Source: Artemia franciscana (Eukaryota; Arthropoda; Branchiopoda; Anostraca; Artemiidae). Taken from it: a stretch of 64,000 nucleotides of DNA. This document shows, in pieces, positions 56,650-64,000 of the stretch. Position numbers and translations under genes: made by a program. The notes beneath the pieces are model-generated. The model was not told the DNA's origin, ran no database searches, and worked only from the letters and a program-made list of their open reading frames with translations. The stretch lies in assembly GCF_032884065.1 (NCBI RefSeq), contig NC_088867.1, forward strand, positions 42,980,241-43,044,240, written 5' to 3'. Position 1 is the first letter of the stretch. Each line of letters begins with the position of its first letter.

Positions 56650-58335
56650 CAAGAGCTAAGAGCTCATATGGCACTTGTGACGAGGCAAGAAGAGCTAAGA
56701 GCCAAGAGATCATATGGTATGAGCTCTAACAAAATTCTATGAATCAATAGATGGTTTGAAAGGAAAATAAGAGGCTTAATGCAGGTCAGGATTTAAAATA
56801 AGAGCTCAGAGTCACGATGTCCTTCTAAATATGAAAATTCATTAGGATCCGATCACCCACTCGTAACTTATAAATACCTAATTTTTTCTAGTTTTTCCTC
56901 TCCCTTTAGCCCCCCAGATGCTCGAATCTGAGGAAACGACTTTATCAAGTCAATTCGTGCAGGTCCCTGACAAGCCTACCGATTTTAGTCGTCCTAGAAC
57001 ATCCAGAAGCACCTGACTCGCCAAATCACTGAACCCCTGCCCCCAAATCCCCCAAAGAGAGCGAATCCAGCACGGTTCCGTCAATCACGTATCAAGGACA
57101 TTTGCTTATTCTATCCACCAAGCTTCATCCCGATTCCTCCACTCCAAGTGTTTTCCAAGATTTCCCCCTCTAACTCCCCCCAATGTCAAAGATCTGGCCG
57201 GGATTTGAAATAAGAGCTCTGAGACATGAATTTCTTCTAAATATCAAATTTCATTAAGATCCGATCACCTATTCGTAAGATAAAAATACCCCAATTTTCC
57301 CGTTTTCCAAGAATTCCGGTTTCCCCCTCCAACTCCCCCCCAGTGTCACAGGATCTGGTCGGAATTTAAAATTAGAGCTTTAAAGCACAATATCCTTCTA
57401 AATATCAAATTTCATTAAGATCTGGTCACCCTTTCGTAAGTTACAAGTACCTCAATTTTCAAAATTACCCCCCCCCCCAACTTCACCAAAGGGAGCAGAT
57501 CTGGTCCAGTTATGTCAGTAACGCATCTTAGACAGGTTTTTATTCTTCCCATCCAGTTTCACCCTGAACTCACCACTTTATGTATTTTCTAAGATTTCCG
57601 CCCCCCCCCCCAATTACGCTGCATCCGATTGAGATTTAAAATAAGAGATCTGAGTTACGAGGTCCTTCTAAATATGAAGTTTCATAAAGATCCGACCACT
57701 CCTTTGTAAGTTAAAAATACGTCATTTTTTCTAATTTTTCAGAATTAACCCCCCCCCCCCAATAGAGCGAATCCGTCCCAATTATGTAAATCACGTATCT
57801 AAGACTTCTGCTTATTTCTCCCACCAAGTTTCATCCCGATTCCTCCAATCTATGCGTTTCCCATGATTTTAGGTTCCCCCACCCCAAACTCCCCCCAATG
57901 TCACCAGATCCAGTCAAAATTTAAAATAAGAACTTTGAGACACGCTATCCTTCTAAATATCAAATTTCATCGAGATCCGATCACGCGTTCATGAGTTAAA
58001 AGTACCTCATTTTTTCTAATTTTTCAGAATTAACCCCCCCCCCTCCCAACTACCCCAAAGAGAGCGGATCCGTTCATGTTATGTCAATCATGTATCTAGG
58101 ACTCGTACTTATTTTTCCCATAAAGTTTAATCCCGATCCCTCCACTCTAAGTGTTTCCCAAGTTTTAGGTTTCCCCCTCCCAACTCCCCCCCCCAATGTC
58201 ACCAGATCCGGTCGGAATTTAAAATAAGAGCTCTGAGACATGATATCCTTCTAAATATCAAATTTCATTGACATCTGATCACTCGTTCGTAAGTTAAAAA
58301 TACCTCATTTTTTCTAATTTTTCAGAATTAACAGA
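56650..58335 (+). repeat. Family A repeat, forward copy 2
   Basis: Same start and same order and spacing of units as at 36,432: TTTCATTAAGATCCGATCAC-type words at 57,251, 57,411, 57,682, 57,966 and 58,266. Ends at TTCAGAATTAACAG. The long C runs (7-10 C) recur in every unit. Confidence 0.88.
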
Positions 58336-58649
58336 CCACACTGTCTTTCCATAATACAAATACAGAAGAGAGAATAATGAGGACTTTTTTCCCCAGACAG
58401 TGAACGAACAGAACCAATTTGAATATTTCGGACCAATATCTAAGGGCCGTCTTCAGCAAAGAAAATAATAAACAATAACACACTTACAATAAAAGTTCTT
58501 GGTTAAAAATCCATTTTTTAAAATAGCCTAGGCATCATTACTTTTTAACGGAAAGTTCAGCCAAGACTGTGTGATAAAAGCTAACATTTTACAAGCTAAA
58601 AAGGTTCATTCTTTTCACGAACTGTATTTATTAGAAATTGGAATAATTT

Positions 58650-59728
58650 CTCATTGCGATGTTTGCCTTCTCTGCAGCTAATCTTGCAGTTCTTTTGGGA
58701 TTGGGCTTGTTTTTATTGGTTGTTGTTATTGGTTATTTTTGTCTTATTTTGGATTCGATTATTTCCTATAATTAATTTTGTGTACATAGGTTTGAGTGTG
58801 TATTCACCCAAGTCTCTATTTAGGGATGTATTATTATTTAAGTTTCGTTTGATTTCGACTGCCTCGCGGACAATTTGTTTGATTCCTAGGTCATTGCTAA
58901 TTAGAATTGTTTCGTCAAATGTAACAATAATGGTTTGGATTTCCAGAAATATGATTGCTTAAAGCTGAATCGAAAGATATGGACCTATTTTTAGGTTTTT
59001 AATGCTTTTTCAATGCTTTCTTTGTGTTGCTTTAATCTTGTTCCTAAATTTTCGGTGGGTTCGACCAATGTAATAATTTCTACAATTACATGGTATTTGA
59101 TACACCCCTCTTAGACGAGTAACTGGGGTTTTATCCTTACCAGAATTGAGAAGATTCGTTATACTTGAATTACTTGTGAAGACAACACGTTAATTATTTT
59201 TTTAACAAACTTTTTTCAGTTTTGAAGTAATTTTCTGAATATAAGGTAGGTAAATCGTGCTTGTGGATTTATTCCGATCGTTTACTGGTGTAGATTTAAG
59301 GCTTTAGAAGAATTTGTCTTTAATTTTTTTTTTAGCAATAACAGTATTTATGAGAGAAGTTGGGTACCCGTTGCCAAAAAGTATGTCTGTAATAAAATTT
59401 AATATTTTTTAATAGACGGCTCTGAACAGATATTAAGTGCTCTATCCCCAAGAGATATTACCACGCCTCTTTTAACCTTTGGAGGATGTTTAGATTTGAA
59501 GTGAAGGTATCTATTTTTATGCGTAGGTTTTCTGTAAACCGTAAAATCAAGTTTATTCACACTACGTAGATGTATTGATAATTGATTATAAAAATTTAGA
59601 CTGAGGGAATGACAATTTTCGGCTAAGGACGTGAGAGAGATCTTAACAGTGTAGGATCTAGACCCAAAAAGATATATAAAAGATATGTAAAGGGAAGAAA
59701 GTTTGTTGCTGATCAGCCTTTCCAACAT
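58650..59728 (-). pseudogene. Penelope-like element with GIY-YIG endonuclease, 5'-truncated
   Basis: Minus strand: a 109-codon frame carries the RT thumb side, with LDFTVYRKPTHKNRYLHFKS, KHPPKVKRGVVISLGDRALN and ICSEP. Further on, RLRGVYQIPCNCRNYYIGRT holds the GIY and YIG motifs (as GVY and YIG), followed by a region with ISNDLGIKQIVREAVEIKRN and LNNNTSLNRDLGEYTL. Together these identify a Penelope-like element with a C-terminal GIY-YIG nuclease. The palm with the YxDD site is missing. Shifts and stops (for example before SIKNLKIG) show it is dead. Confidence 0.85.
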
Positions 59729-59734
59729 ATTATC

Positions 59735-59885
59735 GGAGTTAATCGATATATTATCGAAGTTAATATCGAAAGTTATATATTATATTATCGATATATTATC
59801 GAAGTTAATTTATTATCGAATTATCGAAGTTAATTATCAAATTTATTATCGAAGTTAAGTTACCAATATATTATTGAAGTTAAAA
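59735..59885. repeat. TTATCGAAGTTAA minisatellite between two Penelope pieces
   Basis: Six or seven copies of an ATTATCGAAGTTAAT-like 13-30 bp word with TATATTA interruptions fill the gap between the minus-strand Penelope body and the plus-strand tail. Confidence 0.8.
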
Positions 59886-60372
59886 TTTAAATATTGACCC
59901 AATTTATGATTGTCTTTTGAAAAATGAACCAATAGTCAATAAGGGAATTAAAATTTTACACAGTCACCAGGGGACAAGATTACCTACTAGACCAAAAAAG
60001 AGTTGTTTTAATATCAGCTTACAAAAGGATTATGTCACAACAGAATAGTTAACTAAGTTTCAATTTTCGTAATTTTTCTTCAGTTGCTTTGATGTTCTCA
60101 TTGAAGTAACTCTAATAGCTTCTTTTCCCAACGTGGATCAGTAGCGACAATTGTATTTATTATTATTGGTGGTGGTTTTATTTGTTTTTAGTTTAATGTT
60201 TTTTTTTCTTTTTATCTTGTGCTGAGGACGCCTAGTTTGGATACAGGCGAAATATCCGCGCTATTTTAGTCTTTCCTCTCTACTGGCCGCAGTCTCGTTT
60301 GAGTTTTTTTTCGTGGAGTTTCATCTCTCTTTGTTGTTTATTGTCATGTCTGACCAGTTTGGCTTAAGAACT
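59881..60372 (+). mobile_element. Penelope tail copy, matches 21,512-22,017
   Basis: AATTTAAATATTGACCCAAT, ATTATTATTGGTGGTGGTTT, GAGGACGCCTAGTTT and GGCCGCAGTCTCGTTTGA occur in both places in the same order. The last residues of the GIY-YIG reading frame and the non-coding tail are present. It lies head-to-head with the minus-strand Penelope body at 58.65-59.73 kb. Confidence 0.85.
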
Positions 60373-60554
60373 TTCATACAACAAACATAAAGGGGACTGT
60401 TGAAAGAAAGAAATCAAACTCTTAAAAAATAAATCTTTGGAGATTTGAAGAGGGCTCCCTCTAAATACAGCACTGATTCTATGTCACATAAAAAATACTG
60501 TTCTGCTTAAAAAAAATTGCTTATAAAGCATTAATGTTAAATCACAGGCCACAT

Positions 60555-61055
60555 AAAAAATAGTGGAACAGTGTTTTTCTCAAAGAAAATAGCATATAAA
60601 GTAGGAACGTCAAATCGCATCTCATATCAAAAAGCAGTGAAACACTGTTTTTCTTCAATTTCTTCTGTTTCAAAGATTGTTGAAAAAGATGCAAGGAAAA
60701 AGCTTACAGTCTACAGCATCATCAAGGAAAGACATATCAAGTGGCTTGGTCCTATGTGGCGACGCCCAGAGGAGACCCTAACACGCTAGGTCTTTACTCC
60801 AGTGCCTCCCTCCTCTTGGAAAAAAACGGGAGGCCAGATACAGTCGTAGTAGAATATCGTGAAGAAGGACGTCGAGCCACTAGACGGTTTCTGAAGATAT
60901 GGGTACAAGCGGGACAAATCGTGGCTTCAACTCATTCGACCGAAAATATAGGATAGATTCCTTTGGCAGAACCTGGTACAGCAGCTTCTTCGTGCCGAGC
61001 TGGGCAAATTAACCAGTGCCTCATCCTAAGTAATAAGTAGAGTATCTTCTGGTGA
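60555..61055 (+). pseudogene. RTE-like non-LTR retrotransposon 3' end
   Basis: The plus-strand reading SIIKERHIKWLGPMWRRPEE then TLTR, a stop and, in the shifted frame, SSASLLLEKNGRPDTVVVEY, REEGRRATRRF. It matches the end of RTE/NeSL-like proteins (RWLGHVWRRPE.RLTR, GRP). It is a different subfamily from that at 7.4 kb. It ends just before the family B repeat at 61,130. Confidence 0.65.
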
Positions 61056-61129
61056 GTAATTCACATATTTTATTCTTGTCCTTATCAAGCTTTAAACAAC
61101 TCTTCACAATTATTGTAGGAAGGAATATT

Positions 61130-62200
61130 ATCAAACAGTTAGTGGTAACGAACTGTAGTAAGGAGCAACCCGGCTTAATAGTAACCAAAACTAAAAAAAA
61201 TGGAATTTTTATACTAGTAGCTACATCAAAAGAATGGCATTTTAATGCTGATTTTAAAAATATAAGTTTCATCAAGTTTAGTCTTACCCATCAAAAGTTG
61301 CGAGCCTGAGAAAATTTGCCTTATTTTAAAAAATAGGGGGAAACAACCCCTAAAAGTCATAGAATAACGAAAATCCCACCATCAGATTCAACGTATCAGA
61401 GAACCCTTTTGTAAAAGTTTCAAGCTCCTATCTACAAAAATGTGGAATTTTGTATTTTTTGCCAGAAGGCAGATCACGGATGCGTGTTTATTTATTTTTT
61501 TTTTTTCCCCAGGGGTGATTGTATCGACCCAGTGGTCCTAGAATCTTGCGAGAGGGCTCATTCTAACGGAAATGAAAAGTCAAAGTGCCCTTTTTGAGTG
61601 ACCGAAAAAATTGGAGTGCACCTAGGCCCCTCCCAAACTAATTATTTTTCCAAAGTCACCGGATCAAAATTTTGAGATAGCCATTTTATTCAGCGTAGTC
61701 GAAAAACCTTATAAGTATGTCTTCGGGGACGACTTACTCCCCCACAGTCCCCGTGGGAGGGGCTACAAGTTACAAACTTTGACCAGTGCTTACATATAGT
61801 AATGGTTATTTGGAAGTGTACAGACATTTTCAGAGGGATTTTTAGATTGGGGGGAGGGGGTTGAGAAGAGGGGGATATGTTGGAGGAACTTTTCTTGGAG
61901 GAATTTGTCATGGAGGAAGAAAATTTTCATGAAGGGACCACCTCATATACGTAATAAAAATATGAGAATACAGAAGTTCGTTACGTAAGCTAATTTGTAA
62001 GTTACGTATATCTTTTACTAATAAAAACATTCGTAAAAAATTAAAAGTTCTAGTTGCCTTTTTAAGTAACCAAAAAATCGGAAAGCAACTAGGCCTCCTG
62101 CCCCACTCCTTTTTTTTCTCAAAATCCTTCGATCAAAACTATGAGAAAGCCATTTAGCCAAAAAAATAAATATTCAAATTTCGTTTTAATTATTCATCTG
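61130..62200 (+). repeat. Family B repeat, nearly full copy
   Basis: Contains in order GTAGTAAGGAGCAACCCGGC, AAATATAAGTTTCATCAAGT, TTTTTGCCAGAAGGCAGATC, CCCCAGGGGTGATTGTATCG, GGAGTGCACCTAGGCCC, GAGATAGCCATTTTATTCAG and TACAAGTTACAAACTTTGAC. It passes without a gap into a family C copy at 62,250, as at 43-44 kb. This supports one B plus C composite. Confidence 0.88.
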
Positions 62201-62249
62201 CGGAGTCAAAATCAAAACATGCATTGATTCAAAAACGTTCAGAAATTAA

Positions 62250-62495
62250 ATGAAAAAAAACAAGTTTTTTTAATGGAAAGCAAGGAGCGGCATTAAAACT
62301 TAAAACGAACAGAAATTACTTTGTATATGTAAGGGGCTGCTTTCTCATCAACGCCCCGCTCTTTACGCTAAAGTTTTTTACTGTTTTAAAAAGTAGAGTT
62401 TAAGAGAAAGATTCAAATTTTAGCGTAAAGAGCGGGGCGTTGATGAGGAAGCAGCCCCTTTCATATACGAAGTAATTTCTGTTCGTTTTATAAAT
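62250..62495 (+). repeat. Family C foldback, canonical copy beside exon A
   Basis: Left arm GGAAAGCAAGGAGCGGCATT … CAACGCCCCGCTCTTTACGC; right arm GCGTAAAGAGCGGGGCGTTG … GAAGTAATTTCTGTTCGTTT. The right end lies about 20 bp from the 5' splice donor of exon A (62,515-62,516). Confidence 0.9.
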
Positions 62496-62516
62496 GTCTA
62501 GATTCACAAAACAAAC

Positions 62517-62657
62517 CTCTATATGGGTAATATTAGCCAGTGTAATACTTCCATTGAAACTGCCGTCGGGCATAAGCTTGCATACGCGCTGTGTTGTTAA
62601 GCAGAATACTGTTGATTGGCATGAATCATCAGTTACCCATGACAACAAATTCCAACA
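62517..62657 (-). CDS. Exon A of the PH-domain gene (first visible exon)
   Basis: 141 bp, 47 codons, phase 0 at both ends. The acceptor is a pyrimidine-rich tract ending TTTTTCAG and the donor is GAG|GTTTGT. The peptide starts CWNLLSWVTDDS and contains VFCLTTQRVCKLMPDG and ITLANITHIE. It alternates hydrophobic strands with short polar turns, which fits a beta-rich PH-like fold or the region just before one. It is open across its whole length between the two splice sites. A foldback repeat (family C) ends only about 25 bp downstream of the donor. Upstream coding exons must lie beyond the right edge of the window. Confidence 0.7.
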
Positions 62658-62779
62658 CTGAAAAAGGAAAAATTATATTAGTAGATAATAATAATAGACC
62701 AATTAAGAATGAAGTACCATCGGTGCTGGATCTCAGGCGACGTCTCTATCCTATTATAAGATAAGATGAAGTGTATTTT

Positions 62780-63005
62780 AAAGCCAAAATACGGCTATGT
62801 ACACACATATATTTAATATAATAAATGTAGCTATAATAATTATAATAAATATATAATTATATATATATAATATAATATATATAATTATATATATACATAT
62901 AATTAATATAATATAAATATATAATTATATATATAAATATATATAATTATATATAATAAATATAGCTATAATAAATAGCTATAATAATTTAATAATAAAT
63001 ATAGC
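62780..63005. repeat. ATATAATTATA-rich degenerate (TA)n region
   Basis: ATAATTATATATATA words with ATAGCTATAATAA inserts. Low-complexity, no coding content. Confidence 0.9.
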
Positions 63006-63009
63006 TGTT

Positions 63010-63930
63010 TAACATCAGAACTCCCTACTCTTCCAATTCCAACCGCAATGAAAACATTTAAATGAAACACTAAATTTACTTAATAAACTATGACTACAAA
63101 AAACAAAACATAATTTTAGATACCTTGCTATTCTATATTATATGTAATATCCATGTAGAAAAGGTGTCCATCAAATTTCGAGAAGAAATTCAACACTCGA
63201 AAACAGTGGATATATCTATGATCAGGCATTGTCATTCTTTTAAAATATTTCAACAGAACAAGAGCCCAACATTTTCTAGTGGAAATTCAAAACACAAACA
63301 CTTCATTATTCAGTCAATTTTTTTCTAAAATTGTATATCATAGAGATCACATCCAGGAACACAAATAGTAATTTACTTAGGAGTGACTATAGAACTCAGG
63401 GGGGGGGGGGTGAAAAAAGGCAATTTTACATAAAATCTAAAAATCTCAAGGAAGGTTCATAAGTTTATTATTCCACATTCACAAACAAATAAATGAATTA
63501 AACAACACTTTCGTGCTGTACAAAACCTATAAGATTTTGCGGTTGCGCGAAAGTTTATGTGACTACTTACCTATTAACTCTGCTATTTACTTAAACCTCA
63601 ACTATTTAATTAAATCTATTATAAACAAACCAAAAATAAATAAACTATAATCTATATATGAGAAAAAAATTAATAAATAAATAAATAACTGAACTAAAAA
63701 TAACACTAGATAAATAAACTATAAAAAAAGAATAGTAATAACAAATCCAGTCTCCACCACTCTTCAATACTCAACTCACCCCTTCCGCGCCCTGCCCTCT
63801 ACAACCCACCTTAACCCCTGCTTACTCTTACTTTTCCAGCTCCTCTTCCTCCCCTATCCATCCTACCAGCCATAATAAAATTCAACAGTTCCCCCCCAAA
63901 AAAATAATTTCTTAAATTATTTTGAAACTG
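63010..63930. other. No gene seen upstream of exon A
   Basis: On the minus strand I tested 63,125-63,330 for a further exon. All three frames are closed before the only fair donor (AATAGCAAG|GTATCT). Poly-G at 63,399 and (AAAT)n words at 63,640-63,690 are present. Confidence 0.4.
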
Positions 63931-64000
63931 AGGTACGTGTTCCGCCGCCCAAATGCTCAATAGAATAGAATAGAATATATTTATTCACAACAATAGCCGG
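63930..64000 (-). mobile_element. Probable non-LTR retrotransposon 3' end running off the window
   Basis: Read on the minus strand from the window edge, the sequence is GTTGTGAATAAATATATTCT then a TATTCTATTCTATT array and GAGCATTTGGGCGGCGG. A short TTCTA array next to AATAAA is typical of a non-LTR 3' tail. No protein is present. Confidence 0.4.

Larger units (their letters stand above)
23242..62657 (-). other. Split host gene for a PH-domain protein (C-terminal eight exons, about 39 kb)
   Basis: Eight short open segments on the minus strand are each bounded by an AG acceptor and a GT donor. Their phases chain A-B-C-D-E as 0,0,2,0 and F-G-H as 0,0, ending in a TGA. Together they give about 402 residues with a PH domain in exons C-D and a second strand-rich, possibly PH-like part in exons E-F. 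Introns are 2-9 kb and full of transposon fragments, as in repeat-rich arthropod genomes. The 5' exons are not in the window: exon A opens in phase 0 and I found no further exon to its right. The E to F junction is out of phase (1 against 0), so one exon is probably missing from this model. Family assignment is uncertain. An STK11IP/LIP1-like protein (LRR N-terminus, PH-type C-terminus) is a weak guess from overall feel, not from an alignment. Confidence 0.7.

Noticed and set aside
63125..63330. Possible extra exon upstream of exon A
   Set aside because: All three minus-strand frames are closed before the AAG|GTATCT donor.

Overview
This is a eukaryotic, AT-rich, repeat-dominated window, most likely from an arthropod. 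Crustacean is my best guess, and brine-shrimp-like is an inference from the look of the dispersed repeats that I cannot verify here. There are no operons or bacterial signals. The only host gene I can support is split into short exons with GT-AG introns on the minus strand. It runs from about 62.66 kb down to 23.24 kb. The eight exons are 62,517-62,657, 54,730-54,894, 50,656-50,813, 48,277-48,511, 45,732-45,861, 40,751-40,921, 31,864-31,983 and 23,242-23,331. They encode about 402 residues, including a recognisable pleckstrin-homology (PH) domain and a probable C-terminus. Reading phases agree at every junction except 45.7 to 40.9 kb, where a small exon seems to be missing. The N-terminal part lies beyond the right edge. 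An STK11IP/LIP1-like (LRR plus PH) identity is only a guess.

The introns and the 23 kb downstream of the gene are packed with decayed mobile elements. (i) A Helitron fossil lies at 8.98-11.07 kb on the plus strand, split by a CR1/L2-like non-LTR fragment on the minus strand. (ii) Penelope-like elements lie at 20.8-22.0 kb (plus; RT joined to the GIY-YIG tail by an internal deletion) and 58.65-59.73 kb (minus; RT thumb plus GIY-YIG), with a second tail copy at 59.88-60.37 kb. (iii) RTE/BovB-like non-LTR fragments lie at 5.1-5.5, 7.4-7.8, 8.45-8.64, 41.3-43.15 and 60.55-61.05 kb. (iv) At least three abundant families have no coding capacity: family A, about 1.6 kb with internal repeats and poly-C runs (26.5-28.2, 36.4-38.06, 56.65-58.33 kb); family B (25.6, 38.06-39.65, 43.2-44.05, 54.9, 61.1-62.2 kb); and family C, a 250-290 bp foldback palindrome (1.2, 39.65, 40.2, 41.55, 44.1, 44.8, 45.2, 62.3 kb). 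(v) A small TIR element family lies at 23.6, 24.2, 46.65 and 55.5 kb.

Local tandem and inverted repeats are unusually frequent: a 1.6 kb CT-rich block with an 82 bp array inside (1.5-3.5 kb), (TA)n tracts, a 24 bp array at 15.7 kb, mixed arrays at 22.1-22.7 kb, four ~270 bp units at 28.2-29.2 kb, a ~1.4 kb inverted repeat at 30.3-31.75 kb, a 360 bp duplication at 34.2-34.86 kb, and a 92 bp triplication at 53.47-53.76 kb nested in a ~125 bp array. Most open reading frames in the window are chance or transposon-derived.
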